In this document: positions 12,247 through 26,520 of the stretch, piece after piece
How positions within the stretch are numbered: the first letter of the stretch is position 1
Layout of the letters: each line of letters begins with the position of its first letter
Assembly (NCBI GenBank): GCA_004154925.1
Contig: QJNS01000176.1
Span: 1-64,000, forward strand
DNA from: Monosporascus cannonballus
Taxonomy: Eukaryota > Ascomycota > Sordariomycetes > Xylariales
Direction of reading: 5' to 3'
Length of the DNA: 64,000 nucleotides
Made by a program: the position numbers and the translations under genes
The notes under the pieces: model-generated
Database searches by the model: none
What the model saw: only the letters and a program-made list of their open reading frames with translations
Told to the model about the DNA's origin: nothing

Positions 12247-12363
12247 TGCTATAATCCAACTGGCTTAGCGGGCCTAGAGACGGTCAAAGTGAAAAGAAAC
12301 TAGAGTTTATATTAAAACTAATTTCATATTAAGCTTAAGGCTTTTAGAGGTTTTGGTACTTTA
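12247..12363 (+). repeat. 5' LTR of chromovirus E, first piece
   Basis: It begins TGCTATAATCCAACTGGC and matches the E 3' LTR from 31728. It is cut at CTTTA by copy 2 and resumes at 18977 (AGCTTTTTAATT). Confidence 0.8.
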
Positions 12364-12774
12364 TGTCACAACCCAAGCCAGCTGGGCCTGCGAAAATGGT
12401 CCAGCCAAGGTCACGAAGTTACGGTAATTCAAGGTTACGTAATTAGTGCTTAGCGGGTCTTAACTAAATACGACTAAGCACGACTAAGCAACATTAAGCA
12501 ACCGTTTAATAAGGTTTTGCTAAACAGAAATAACTAATCATAAAAAAATCAAAATATATACGTTTATTATTTCCATAATTTAAATAATATTAACTTGTAA
12601 TATTTATTAATTTTAATCGTTTGTAATATAATAATTCGTTACTTAAGGCACCTTTAATATTATAAAACGTAATACGTTATTATATTTATTACTTAAATTT
12701 CTACGATATTTCTGTTAACATAAACTCGTACAATAAAGGTTTAATAATTAATTAAACCTTTAGCTCGTTGTACA
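12364..12774 (+). repeat. 5' LTR of copy 2 (type I U3)
   Basis: It begins TGTCACAACCCAAGCCAGCT. Tandem CTAAGCACGA-like words lie at about 12464-12502, followed by the family-wide core and the end ...GTACA. The 3' limit is uncertain by about 2 bp. Confidence 0.85.
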
Positions 12775-12849
12775 TTATAAGTTTTTGTTTAATAATACCG
12801 TTAGATTTTAAATAACATTTAATACTGTTAAATTATTAATTAGTATTCA

Positions 12850-13770
12850 GGAAATCCCTATTTAGCAATTTCAGATTCGAATTCGGGAATTAAAAAGAAA
12901 AATCCGAAAAATCAGAGTTATACCACCTGCCTAAGCTTTTTTTGCCTGCATAAAGCCTAAAAAGCCGGAGCTTTACGATAAGAAAAACAACTTTCAAATC
13001 TTTTTAATTTAGGCACCAATTTATCTTTATTTCCTAGATTTTAACAATCCGGCGGATAAAGTCTTAATAATAGAAATATACCTAATAAAAAATATTATTA
13101 ATTAAAATAAACTTATTATAAGGAATTTCCTGGAAATATAAAAAACGGATAAAACTATTTTATTCATAATAACTTTTATTTTATATTAATTTTAAAAATA
13201 AAATGCGCGATAATTTCGATAATCCGGATAAAAAACGATTTACGGCTTAATAATTTTTGTATTTCCGATAAAAAGAACTTACGTTTAAGTACGCCGTAAC
13301 CTTCAAAAGTTTTGCGGTTAAAGCGGAATAAGGAAATAATAAAACCGATACCTTTATTAGTATATTTTATAAAGGATTAAAAAATAATATAGAAAATAAA
13401 ATTATACGGATTAAATAATTAATCGCCTTAAATCGATATATTATAAACGTAATTAAGATCGACAATCGACAATTTGAAAAACGATAAAAGAAAAAGGGAT
13501 AATATACATTACGATCGGGGTATAATAAGTTTAATTAAAGAAAAAAAACGAAATACGACTTTTATTTCTTGTGGAACAACGCTGAAATTTATGGAATTTA
13601 ACGTTACCTATAAATAAAACTGAAACTAGATTAAGTGCTTTAGTATGGCAAAATGGGATATAAGGTTTACAAATATAAGAAATCCAAAAAGCCACAATAA
13701 GATAATTAAATACCTGTACTGGAAAGATAATCCAGGAATAATTACGCAAATATCAGAATTAGATAGAAAA
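12850..13770 (+). pseudogene. Gag remnant of copy 2
   Basis: This is a decayed capsid/nucleocapsid frame. A CCHC zinc knuckle remnant lies near 13636-13690 (YGKMGYKVYKYKK, where the Tyr codons are RIP products of Cys and His). Copy 3 (about 21050-21095, CN.NKIGYKAYKCKK) and copy 4 (about 49015-49070, minus) show the same site with different residues lost. Confidence 0.7.
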
Positions 13771-13969
13771 AATGTATCCCGGAACCCCTAATCGATATAG
13801 TAAAATATATGCCATATATTGTTAACGACGAAAATATCCCGTTTGCGCAAAATGGAAACAACATATTTACAAACAAATTACCCGTATGTATTATAAAGAA
13901 TTCGACTTTCCAAACCGGACCGGAAATAACAAAAACAATAAGCAATAATATCGACATTTTTGAACCATA

Positions 13970-16900
13970 ACCCCTAGAAATATTTAATAACTGGCCAAAA
14001 CAAAAAGGTGGCCCGAAAAAGAGTAATATTTATAAAAAGAACCTCCTTTATTATTATAAAAAATATAATTCTTAAACGGACGAAAAATTAATATAACGTA
14101 CTATAAGAAAAATATTACCAGAAAATTATTATAAACTTTTATTTTTAATTAATATTTGTTATAAATCCCGAGGAAAAAAAGGTTATTAAAATAAAAATAC
14201 GTAAATTTATAAAAGATCTTTAAAATAATGATTAGGAAGAGGTATAATAAGAGATAGTTATAATTATAAGAAAATAATTTATTGAATAAAAAAGAATTGT
14301 AATAACATTAAAAACAATTAATAAAATTCGTAAAAGTAATATTCCGGTAACAATAATAAATATAGTAATTTAACGCATTAAACGAAAAAATATAAAGAAA
14401 GTTCGATAAATTCGAATAAAAATTAAAAAAGAATTACCTATAAAAAAGCCGTAAAATAACGGGACCTAAAGGAATAAAAGGGAATTCCCAAAAAAGGTTT
14501 TAAACGTAACGATAAAAGCCGTTAATAACTTTATCAATTTGAAAATATAAATCGGAACGCATTAATATATTGTAATAATAAATTACGTAACTTTAGGCGG
14601 AAATTACATTATATCAAATATAATGATTAAATTTAGATTATTATGGAAATATAAGTTAAAACCTTATATAACGACGAATACCGAAAGTTAGGAATTCGTT
14701 TACGATAACGGAAAAATTATACGAGAAATTAATTATTTCGAAGTTTTTGTTTAAGGACGATATTAAATAATAAATTTCGATATCGTTTTATTCGAGAATT
14801 ACGATATAATTTTAAGATTATTATAGATATATTAATACGAAATTTTAATTAATAAAAAAACCGGTTAGGTAAAATTTGTTTTTTATCATATTAATAAATA
14901 AAAAATAATTAAAATGTTAATATTCGATCGATAGTAACGACGAATATAAGTATAAGAATACGATCAAAACCTGATTATCTAAAAGGATAAAATATAAAAA
15001 AAGGTATGAAAAAGAAATTTAATATATTATGATTATTATTAAAACGAAATTAAAGTAATTAAATAACGGTTTCGAATAATAGTAATAATTCCAAATATTA
15101 AAGAGATTTAATTAATATATTATTATAATATTACAGATATAAGTCACTTTTTAAAAAGGAATTCAATACAAAATTACCATAATATAACGAATAAAAATAC
15201 GAAATAATTTTCAAAAAAGGATTTTCGACGAAGTTTTACTTTATTTATAACCTTAACGGAAACGAATTACGTACTTTTAAAGAATATCTAGAAAATTAGT
15301 TACAAAAAGGATAAAGTTAATTTTCGAAATTACCAATAAAATATTCGATATTTTTCGTAACAAAAAAAACCGGGAAAATTACGACTTATAGTTAATTATC
15401 GATAATTAAACGACGTTATTGTTAAAGATCGAACGTTATTATCTTTAATTACGGAAATAAAAAACCGACTTTATGAAACTAAATAATTTATAATATTTAA
15501 TTTTAAAAATAAATATAATTTTATTAAAATTAAGAAAAAATACAAATAGAAAATAATTTTCAAAATAAAATACGGATTATTTAAGTATTTAGTTATATTA
15601 ATAAGACTTACGAATGTATTAATAACCTTTTAACAGATAATAAATTATGTATTACGAAAATACCTCAATATTTTCGTCGTATGTTATTTCGGCGACATTC
15701 TTATTTTCTTAAAAATTAAAAAAATATACGTAAAATACGTTTATAAGGTTTTTTCAAGTTTTATAAAACGTAAAGGTACTTTTTAACGCAAAATAAAGTT
15801 AATTTTATTAATAAAAAATAAAATATATGAGATATATTATTATTTTATATTATATTAGGATAAATTATAGGAAAATCGTTATAATTATAAAATAATAAAT
15901 ATTAATAATAATTAAAAACATATAAGTATTCTATAAATTCGCCAATTATTACTGGAAATTTATTCGAAATTTTAGCAAAATTTCTATATCTTTAATAAAT
16001 TTTACGAAGAAAAAAACTAAATGGATACCAAATACGGAAAAAATATTTTAAAATATTAAAAATGTAATTATTGACGGGCCGGTATTAATTGTATACGGTT
16101 TAAACCGCCTTGTTAAATTAAAATCCGAAATTTCGGATTACGCATTAAACGTAATAATCGGATAACGAAATAATTAATGCAAATTATACCTTATTATATT
16201 TTTTTGTATAAATTAAAAGGAATTAAGCTTAATTATAATATTGCAGATAAGGAATTTATAGCCATTATTATGGTATTTTGGGAATTTAAGTATTTCATAA
16301 AGGAAAATTTACATTAAGTTTAAGTTTATACGGATTATTAAAATTTTACCCGATTTATTATAATTAAGTAATTTATAAAATCATAATTTCGTTACGCGAA
16401 AAAACTGGCGAATTTTGGTTTCGTTATTATTTATAAAAAAAGCTTAAAAAATAATAAAGCAAACGTTTTAAGTAAATAATTAAACCTTAAAAAATTGGTT
16501 AAAGTTAATTATATAATTTCCAATTTTATTATAAAAAATATTTACGTTTACGACAAATTACGATGTTTTGAACAATACCTTTTGAAATATATTAAAAGAT
16601 TTAATAATATAATAATAGTTTGTTAAAAAACCAAAGAACGAATAAAATATAAATTTCAAAAAAATATCAAAAACATTTAGTACGAAAAATATACGAATAT
16701 TAATTATATAGATATCCAGGGATCCATAAAACCTGAAAAAACCTTTAACGCATATATTCCAATCCAAAAAAAATTAACGGGATAAAAAATTATACGGCAA
16801 TGCGATATTTGTGCCAAAGTAAAAACCCGACGATATAAACTATACGGAAAATTATAACTATTATTAATTGCAAAATAATTATAATATTTAATTATATTTA

Positions 16901-17895
16901 ATTTTATTATTAAATGTTTTATATCAGAAAATTTAACGATAAAAATATATTACGACAATATTTTCGTAATCGTCGATCGATTTACGAACTTTTCTTATTT
17001 TTTACTATATTACGAGAATATTAACGCCAAATAAATGGCATACATTTTCTTTAAAAATAGTTTTAATATATACGGATTATTTATAGAAATTACTTTAAAT
17101 AAAGAATTAATATTTGTATCTAAGTTTTAGTAAAGCTTAATGGCAAAAATTAACTTAAATTACAAATTATTTAACGTATTTAAACTTTAAATAAATAAAT
17201 AAATAAAACGAATATATTAAACTTTAGAAATGTACTTACGATATTATATTAATTACGAATAACATAACTAAGTTAAGAAATTACTAAACGTACAGTTAAC
17301 TTATAATACCAGTTATTACGAAAATATTAAAATAATACCTGTAAATATAAATTTTGGGTTTATTTTAGAAATTTACAAAGAAATTTGCGATAACGGTTAA
17401 ATTAATATTAAAGTAATCCTTATATTAAAGTAATTACGGTAATTATATCAAAAAAATAAAAACGGAATTAAAATTCGTATAAAACTAAATAAACAAGTAT
17501 TATAATTAAAAAAAGTTAAAAAAATTAATTTTCGAAAAGGGAGAAATATTTTTTTTTATTACCAAAAGTATTTAAACAAAACGACTTAATAAAAACCTTA
17601 ATTGAAAATATATTAATTAATATAAAATGGCTAAAAAGATTTTAGACAGTAATTACAAATTGAACTTTTGTCAAAAGTTAAATTTTATTTAATTGTTTAT
17701 ATGTTTTCGAATTAATAATAAATATTATCAAAATGAATACGGCAAACGACAATATAAAAATAGAAGACAAATAAATATATAAAGTGAAAAAGATTTTCGA
17801 TATGCGAAAACAAACCGGATTTACCCAGTACCTGATCAAATGGAAAAAGTATCCGGATTCCGAAAATACCTGAAAACCTGCCAAAAATCTTGTTG
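13970..17895 (+). pseudogene. Pol remnant of copy 2 (PR-RT-RH-IN-chromodomain)
   Basis: Protease lies around 14690-14860. Reverse transcriptase is at about 15380-15720, with an IVNYR.LNDVIVKDR box. The catalytic box is decayed to YFGD (YLDD in the other copies). RNase H follows. The integrase core is at about 16885-17130 (YYDNIFVIVDRFTNFSYF), and a chromodomain near 17785-17885 (TQYLIKWKKYPDSENT). The chromodomain places it in the chromovirus branch of Ty3/gypsy, elements that often target heterochromatin. Stops throughout show it is dead. Confidence 0.88.
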
Positions 17896-18540
17896 GCGCC
17901 TAGCGCTTATTAAAAAACTTTTATTAATAACAACGGAACTACCGGAGATAATTATGTCCTAATCGGTGTTTTTCAGCCGCCAGGAAACGCCAGACAGCTT
18001 AAAGAAAAAAAAACCAAGGCGGTTAAAGAAGTCTCGGCGTTAACCTACTTTTAACGTTTCTATTCCTTTAGTTCTTTTAGCGATCACAATTCTTGTTGTA
18101 TTATTTTAATTCGTTTCGAATAAAAAAAACATTTTTTGTTTTTGAAAACGAATTAACCGCGTAATGGCTATGTTCATTTCTTGCTGATAACATTTTTGCA
18201 ATTCCAAAAAAAATGCTTTTCCGTAAGCACGGTTTTGCATTTTAAACGTAAATTTTCGGTACGAATATTCTTTAAACGAAATAAAGGAACGCCATTATTA
18301 TTACAAAAATAATAACATTTAGCGTACGCCTTATATTTAAAAACGTTTTCCATTATTTTACATTTTCAGCCTTTAAAAAAACATAAAAAATACGACATAA
18401 TTTTAAAATTAAAATCGTTAAAAATAAAAAACAGATTTTAACATCGCGTAATAAACGAAAAAACCTGACGACGATTTTTAATAATACGGGCCGATATTTT
18501 GAAGAGAAAAAGCTTATCAAAAAAAAGAATTTAAAAGCAA
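17896..18540 (-). pseudogene. Antisense Zn2Cys6-like ORF of copy 2
   Basis: On the minus strand, 18303-18392 spell Tyr-x2-Cys-x6-Cys-x8-Tyr-x2-Tyr-x6-Cys. The last Cys, after AKCYYF, is intact. The sequence between (KIMENVFK) is nearly identical to the same segment of copy 1 (KIMENILK). The frame converges with pol and has one stop inside the cluster. Its start would be close to the 3' LTR. Confidence 0.62.
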
Positions 18541-18562
18541 AATTTAAGAAGAAAGAAAATCG

Positions 18563-18971
18563 TGTTACAACTTAAGCTAGTTAGGCCTGCAAAAACGGTT
18601 CAGCCAAGATCACGAAATTACGTTAATTTAAGGTCACGTAATTAATACTTAGCGGGTTTCAACTAAGCACGACTAAGCACGACTAAGCAACACTAAGCAA
18701 CCGTTGAACAAAGCTTTGCTGGGCAAAAATAAACATTAATAAAAAAATTAAGATATATATGTTTATTATTTCCATAATTTAAATAGCATCAGTTTGTAAT
18801 ATTTATTAATATTAATCGCTTGCAATATAATAATTTATTACCTAAAACACCCTTAATATTACGACACGTAATACGTTACTATACCTATTGCTTAGATTTC
18901 TACGATACTTCTGCTAACATAAACCCGTACGAGTAAGGTTTAATAATTGGTTAAACCCCTAGCTCATTACA
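18563..18971 (+). repeat. 3' LTR of copy 2
   Basis: It begins TGTTACAACTTAAGCTAG, carries the CTAAGCACGACTAAGCA tandem at about 18663-18700 and ends CTCATTACA next to the CTTTA duplication. A purine-rich tract (AAGAAGAAAGAAAA) precedes it. Confidence 0.88.
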
Positions 18972-18976
18972 CTTTA

Positions 18977-19246
18977 AGCTTTTTAATTTATATAAAAGAG
19001 ATTAAAAAGCTTAAGGAGGTTAAGGGGTTAAGGAACTTATGTATTACGAACCAGAAATAAAATATATATATTCGTTATTTTTACAGTTTAGGTAATTCTA
19101 TTTTGTTAAAATATTTCGTTATTTAAAATATTTTTGGTCTTAGAAAACGCAATTCATTACTGTATTTATTATTTTAAGTTTTACGACGTTTGAATAAATT
19201 TAAATTCGTATAATCTAAATATAATAGTTAAAATGTTAGCCGTTAT
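18977..19246 (+). repeat. 5' LTR of chromovirus E, second piece
   Basis: It continues the LTR interrupted at 12363 and contains TTAAGGAGGTTAAGGGG repeats and the shared core. It ends GCCGTTATA. Confidence 0.78.
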
Positions 19247-19801
19247 ACGTTATAACTTTTTAATTAAAATATTAATTAATGTTTAAGAATTTTTAATTTT
19301 GGGGTTATTTTAAGGCAGAAATAAGGATTTTCAAAAGTTAATTTAATAGTCTGTGAATTAATTAACGATTATATTAATTCGAATTGTTTTATTAAGATAT
19401 AAGCCCCAGAAATTTTAACTTTACGAAAAAAAAAAACTTTTAAATTTTCCAGATTTTAACATGAATATAATTTTGTTATTCGAATTTAAACGTGCTCATA
19501 AATAAGCCTTTTACTGTAATAACATTTTTTAGGAATAATACTTTAAATTTAATCGAATCAGTTTTATAGAACTACATGGAAAATCTTATAGCCGATGAAA
19601 GGAAAATTATTAAAGCTTTTTTTTCGATTACCTTGATTTTGAAAAGAATTAAAAAATAATTTTACGAACTTAGACGAAAAACGAACGGTAATATAACAGA
19701 TTTTGCGATTATGACAAAAAGAATTTATTTCGAAATACGTTATTATTTTTCGGTATTTATAACTAAGATAAAATAGATAGATGATACAAATAATAATTTC
19801 A

Positions 19802-20198
19802 TGTCATGGCCCAACGAGCCACGGTTTCTAGAAACGGTTTGTCATGATCCAATCACAAGTGTGCGGTGGGGCGGGTTACGTAATGGATCACCAACTTACT
19901 GGTGGTGAGCCAATAAGCCGGATCATTAACTTACTGGTGGTAAGCCAGTAAGTCAGATTACCAATTTGCTGGTGGTGATCCAGCTAATAAGAATAAGATA
20001 TATACGTTTATTAATTCCATAATTTTAATAATTTTAGCTTATAATATTTATCAATATAATATCGTTATTTAAGGCATTTTTGGTATTACGAAACGTAATA
20101 CGTTATTATATTTATTATATAGATTTCTATGATATTTTTGCTAATATAACCTTATCGACTTAAGGTTTAATAATTAATTAAATTATTTAGCCGTTATA
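19802..20198 (+). repeat. 5' LTR of copy 3 (type III U3)
   Basis: It begins TGTCATGGCCCAACGAGCC. U3 carries three imperfect direct repeats around CAACTTACTGGTGGTGAGCC (about 19890-19980), followed by the shared core. It ends GCCGTTATA. Confidence 0.88.
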
Positions 20199-20239
20199 TG
20201 TTATACGTTTTTATTTAATAATACCGTTAAACTTTAAAT

Positions 20240-21130
20240 AATGTTTAATATTGTTAAAAGGTTAATTAATGTTTAAAAAACACTTATTTAGCACCTTGAA
20301 GTTTAAATGCGGGAATTGGAGAAAAAAATCCGATAAATCAGGGTTACGTTATTTACCTAAACCATTTTAGCCCGCATAAAACCTAGAAAGCCAAAGCTAT
20401 ACGATAAAAAAAGTAATCCTTAAACCTTTTTAATTTAGATACGAATTTACTTTCTTTTCCTGGACCTTAGCGATTTTGCGGATCAGGTTTTAATAATGAA
20501 AATATACCTAACGGGAAATATAATTAGTTGGTTTAAGTTTATTATAAGAAGTTTTTTAAAAATAAAAAAATCGGATAAAAGAAATTTTATTAATAAAATC
20601 TTTTTACTTTATATTAGTTTTGAGGACAAAATGCGCGATAATTTCTGTAATCCGGATAAAAACTAATTTGCAGCCTAATAATTTCTGTAATTTTAACAAA
20701 AAAAACCCCGTATCTAAGTACGCCGTAAGCTTTCAAATCCTTACGGCCAAAACCGGATAACAAAATAAAGAAACCGACGTTTTTATTAATATATTTTATA
20801 ACAAGTTAAAAAATAATTTAAAAAATAAAGTTATTTGGATTAATTAATTAATTTCCCATAACCGGTATATTATAAAAGTAATCCAGATGAATAATCAATA
20901 AATTAAAAAGAAATTAATATATTTTACGTTCGGAATATAATAAATTTAACTAAGGGAAAAAACGAAATACACCTCTTACAGTTTACGGAACGGCGCCAGG
21001 ACTTATGGAATTCGGCATTACTTATAAATAAAACTGGAGCCAAATTAAGTGCTTTAATTGTAATAAAATAGGATATAAGGCTTATAAATGCAAGAAACCC
21101 AAGAAGCCAGGGCAAAATAACTGGACCCCT
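20240..21130 (+). pseudogene. Gag remnant of copy 3
   Basis: This is a decayed gag. The CCHC knuckle near 21050-21095 is the best preserved of all copies (first and last Cys codons intact, His as Tyr), followed by a KKPKKPGQ basic run. Confidence 0.7.
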
Positions 21131-21539
21131 ATATTAAAAGGATAATCCAGAAATAACTAAGAAAATAATAATAAAGCTATTAATATAATCTAAACCAAAT
21201 ATATATTAGGTTTATTATAAAAGATTTAATAAGGACTATCCTAATAAAAATTCTGACAAAAAATATAAAAAACCAAAAAGCTAACTTAACAAATATCGCA
21301 AGTATAATAAAAAAACGTTATAAACGTAATTACGTAAATACCAAGATTAAATAGAAATGGTTTATCCCGGAACCGTTAATTAATACGGCAAAATATATGC
21401 TATATATGGTCGATAACGAAAATATCCCGATTACAAAAAATAAAAACAATATATTTACGAATAAATTATCTATATATATTATAAGATATTCGATTTTTTA
21501 AACCGTACCGGAAATAATAAAATTAATAAATAATAATAT

Positions 21540-24500
21540 CAACAATTTCGAACCATAACCTTAGGAAATATCCAGCAGTTTGGCGAAGTAAAAAGCTAGC
21601 CCGAAAAAAAGCAATATCCGTAGAAAAACCCTTTTAATTATTATGGATAATGCAATTATTAATTCAAAAAATTAATTTAACGTACGGTAAAAAATATTAT
21701 TAAAAGATTATTACGGATTTCTATTTTTAATTAGCCTTTATTACAAATCCCCTAAAAACTATTAAAAAATACGTTAATTTATAAAAGACTTTTAAAATAA
21801 CAATTAAAAAAACGTATAATAAAATATAATTGCAAATATAAAAAATAATTTATTCAATAAGAAAAAAAGTTACAAAAAACTTAAGAATACATAATATGAT
21901 TTAAAAAAATAATACAGCGGCAATAATAATAAATATCACAACTTAACGCATTAAATAAAAAAACATAAGAAGATTTCGACAAATTCGAACAGGAATTATA
22001 AAAAGATTACTTATAAAAAAGCTGTAAAATAACGAAACCTAAAGAAATTAAAAGAAATTTTTAAAAAAAGTTTTTAACGTAACGTTAAAAAATATTAATA
22101 ATTTTATGACTTTTAAAAAATAAATCGGAACATATTAATACATAATAATGGTAAATTATAAATCCCTAGGCAGGAATTACATTATACCAAATATAATTAA
22201 TAAGCTTAAATTACTATAAAAATACAAATTAAAACTTTATATAACGACAAATGTCAAAAGTTAAAAATTTGTTTACGATAATAAAAATATTATACGCAAA
22301 ATTAATTATTTTAAGATTTTAATTAAAACAGAATACCAAATAATTAATTTCGATATCGTTTAATTTAAAAATTATAATATAATCTTAAGATTACCATAAA
22401 TATATTAATACGGAATTTTGATTAACGGTGGAATTAGCCAGGTAAAACTGATTTTATTCTTTATTAACAAACCAGAAAATTAAGATTTTAATATTTAATC
22501 GAAACTAACAACAAATATAAGCATAAAAATACGACAACAGCCTTGTTACGCAAATAAACAAAATATAAGAAAAAAAACCGGATATCAAAAAAAATACAAT
22601 ATATCGTTATTATTATTAAAACGATATTAAAGTAATGAAATAACGATTAAAATAATGAGAATAATAATTCTAGAAATTAGAATATTTATATAATATATTA
22701 TTATAAGATCATAAATAAAAGTAGTTTTTCAAAAGAAAACTTGAAACGAAATTATTAAAACAAAATAAATAAAATTATAAAATAATTTTTAAAAAAGGAT
22801 TTTCGATAAGGGTTTACTCTATTTATAACTATAACAAAAACAAATTACGTACTTTTATAGAATACCTGGAAAATTAGTTATAAAAAATAGATTAAATTTT
22901 CGAAATCATTAATAAAATACCTAATATTTTTATACCAAAAAAACGGAAAATTTCGATTTATAATTAAATATTAACAATTAAACAATATTATTATTAAAGA
23001 ATAAATATTATTACTTTTAATTACGTAAATAAAAAATCGACTTTACGGAACTAAATAATTTACAACATTTAATTTCAAAAATAAATATAATCTTATTAAA
23101 ATTAAAAAAGGATATAAATAAAAAGTAATTTTTAAAATAAAATTTAGATTATTTAAATATTTGATTATATTAATAAGATTTATAAACGTATTAATAATTT
23201 TTTAATAAATAATTAATTACGTATTACAAAACTATTTCGATATTTTTGTCGTTTGCTATCTCGACGATATTCTTATTTTTTCGGAAACGGAAAAAACATA
23301 TACAGAATACGTTTATAAGGGTTTTCAAATTTTACAAAAAGCAAAATTATTTATTAACGAAAAAAAAAATGAATTCCATATATAAAAAGTAAAATATCTA
23401 AAACATATTATTATCCTAGGACATATTAAAATAAACCTTAAGAAAATCGTTATAATTACAAAATAACAAATAATAATTATAATTAAAAAAATATAAATAT
23501 TTTTTACATTCGCTAATTACTATAAAGAATTTATTCGAAACTTTAGCAAAATGATTATACTTTTAATAAATTTTACGAAAAAAAAGAATTTAAATAAATA
23601 CCAAATACGGAAAAAATATTTTCAAATATCAAAAATATAATTATTAACGAATTAATATTAATTCTATATGATTTAAACCGCTTTATTAAATTAAAAACCG
23701 ATATTTCGAATTCTGTATTAAACGTAATAATCGGATAACAAAATAATTAAGACAAATTATACCTTATTACATTTATTCGTATAAATTAAAAAAAACTAAA
23801 CTTAATTACGGTATCACAAATAAGGACTTTATGGCTATTATTATAACATTTCGAAAATTTAGGTATTTCCTAAGAAAAGGTTTGTATCAAATTAAGATTT
23901 ATACGGATTATCAAGATTTTACTCCATTTACTACCATTAGAAAGTTTACAGAATAAGAATTTTATTACGCAGAAAAATTAGCAAACTTCGACCTTGTTAT
24001 TCTTTATAAAAAAAATCAAAAAACGGCAAAACAAATATTTTACGCAAATAACTAAACCTTAAAAACAATTGGTTAAAATTAACTATACAATTTTTAATAT
24101 TATTATAAAAAAACATTTACGCCTATGACAAATTACGACAATTCGAGCAGCACCTTTCGATACACATCAAACAATTCAACAGTATAACGACAACCTCCCA
24201 AAAAACCAAAAAACGGACAAAATACAAATTTCAAAAAAATACCAAAAAAATTTAGTACGAAAAATATACGAATATTAATTATACGGACATCTAAAAATCC
24301 ACAAAACCCTAGAATAACTTTAACGTATATATTATTTTCCTAAAATATAATCAACAATATAAAAATTCATACGGCAATATAATATTTACGCCAAAACAAA
24401 GACTTAATAATATAAGCTATACGGAAATTTATAACCATTACTAATCGCAAAACGACCATATTACGTAATTACATTCAATTTTATTATTAAATTTCCTATA

Positions 24501-25480
24501 TTAAAAAACCTAATTACGAAAATATATTATAATAGCATTTTCGTAATTATTAATCGATTTACGAAGTTTTGTTATTTTTTACAATATTATAGAAATATAT
24601 ATATAAAATAATTAATATATATTTTTTAAAAATATATTTTCAATATATAATAATACTAATACATATTATATTAAATAAATGATCAATATTTGCGTTTAAA
24701 TTTTAACAAAGCCTTATAACATAAATCGGCTTAAATTATAAATTATTCAGCATATATATATTATAAACGTATAAATAAACAAAATAAATAAATTAAACCT
24801 TAAAAACCCATTTATAGTATTATATTAATTACGAATAAAATAATTAGGTTAAATAATTACTAATCGTATAATTAACTTAAAATACCAGCTACTACGAAAA
24901 TATTAAAAAATATTTACAAATACCAATTTTGGTTTTACTTTAGAAATTTACAAAAAAATACATAATAATAATCCTGTTAATATCAAAATAATTCTTACGA
25001 TAAAACAATTACAACAGTTGCATTAAAAAATAAAAACGGAACTAAAATTCGTACAAAACCAAATAAACAAATATTATAACCAAAAAAGGTTAAAAAAATT
25101 AACCTTCGAAAAAAAGGAAAATGGTTTTCCTTCTTACAAAAAACATTCAAACGAAATAACGCAGCAAAAAACTCGATTTCAAATATATCGGTCTATACAA
25201 AATCGCCAAGAAAATCTCAAAAATAACTACCAATAAAAACTTCCACTAAAAGTCAAATTTCATCCAATCTTTTCGTTTTTTTATTCGAATAAACAACAAA
25301 TACAATCAAAGTACATACGGCACAAAACAATATGGAAATAAAAAACGAACAAATATATAACATGGAAAAAATTTTCGATATACGGAAACAAAACGGATTT
25401 ACCCAATACCTAATCAAATAAAAAAAACACTCGGACTCCGAAAACACCTAGGAACCTGCTAAAAATCTTATTAGCGTCCA
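21540..25480 (+). pseudogene. Pol remnant of copy 3
   Basis: Protease is near 22260-22400. Reverse transcriptase is at about 22920-23300, with an intact YLDD box near 23250-23265. The integrase core is at about 24470-24720. The chromodomain is at about 25360-25470 (TQYLI), with the Trp codon mutated to a stop. Frames are broken by RIP-type stops. Confidence 0.85.
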
Positions 25481-26060
25481 ACACCTGTTAAAAAACTTTC
25501 ACTAACAGCAACGGAGCCACCCGAAATAATGGCACTCTAGTCCACAAAATCCAAAAAGGGAAACACTTAGTTCACCGCGCTCTAATCAATAACGTCCATC
25601 CTACCCGAAACCTATACCTTAACCACGGACTTTAATTTTAAATAAACAAAATCGTTAAAATTATCCAAGAATTAAAAAGCGCAGTTAACAAATTTTGCAC
25701 CCTGGGATTAATAATATTAACGCTAATAACATATGCAAAAAAAAAAAACGCCCAAAAACCTCGGATAAAGATTTTTCGGCCGTTAGCTTGTCCTTTTTTA
25801 ATCTTTTCGACTTTGTAATATAACGATTAATCATAGAAATAAGGACTCCTATCCCATCGTACGAACGTCCCCAACGGACGTACTTCTTATAACGAAAAAC
25901 CCCCTGTATCATTTGACAATTAAACTGCCGAACAAAACAAAAAAAAACAAAGTATTACGTTAAAACCTTGGAATTCAATTAAATTAACCAGGGCAAATCG
26001 TTATTCGGATTTGCGAAAATAACATTTAAACATACCGGAAAACATATTAAACGAATACAA
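25481..26060 (-). pseudogene. Antisense Zn2Cys6-like ORF of copy 3
   Basis: On the minus strand, 25859-25949 give (Cys, shifted 1 bp by a T homopolymer)-x2-Cys-x6-Cys-x8-Tyr-x2-Tyr-x6-Tyr. A 75-codon open stretch follows (25685-25912) with the basic segment KSKRLKKDKLTAEK. The spacing matches copies 1, 2 and 4 although the intervening residues differ (VRWGRS versus TIYGGP in copy 4), which suggests divergence of a once-coding frame. Confidence 0.58.
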
Positions 26061-26119
26061 AAAGCTTACCGAAAAAAAAGGAAATCTTAAGGGCAAGAGT
26101 TGTAAAAAAAAGAAAATCG

Positions 26120-26515
26120 TATTATGGCCTAACGAACCACGGTTTCCAAAAACGGTTTGTTATAATCCAATCATAAATGCGCGATAAAGCGGGTTACGTA
26201 ATAAATTACTAACTTACTAATAATAAGCCAGTAAGCCGGATCACCAACTTATTAATAATAAGCCAATAAGCCAAATCACCAATTTATTAACAGTAATCCA
26301 GCTAATAGGAATAAAATATATACGTTTATTAATTCCATAATTTAAATAGTTTCAGCTTGCAATACTTATCAATACAATATCGTTACCCAAGGCACCTTTA
26401 GTATTACGAAACTAATACGTTACTATATTTATTGCTTAGATTCCCATAATACTCCTGCCAACATAAACTCGTTGACTTAAGGTTTAATCGTTGGTTAAAA
26501 CGCCTAGCCGTCACA
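26120..26515 (+). repeat. 3' LTR of copy 3
   Basis: It begins TATTATGGCCTAACGAACC (RIP form of the 5' LTR start) and ends GCCGTCACA beside the TTTTA duplication. Confidence 0.88.
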
Positions 26516-26520
26516 TTTTA

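Larger units (their letters stand above)
12364..18971 (+). mobile_element. Complete chromovirus copy 2 (in LTR of E)
   Basis: This is a 6.6-kb element with both LTRs, gag, pol and an antisense Zn2Cys6-like frame. The exact 5-bp duplication CTTTA lies at 12359-12363 and 18972-18976. It is RIP-degraded, with stops in every frame. The LTRs (about 411 and 409 bp) differ mainly by C/T and G/A changes. Confidence 0.92.
19802..26515 (+). mobile_element. Complete chromovirus copy 3 (in gag of E)
   Basis: This is a 6.7-kb element with LTRs of 397 and 396 bp. It is flanked by TTTCA (19797-19801) and TTTTA (26516-26520), a 5-bp duplication with one C-to-T change. Gag, pol and the antisense frame are in the same order as in copy 2. 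E-type gag sequence resumes at 26521. Confidence 0.92.
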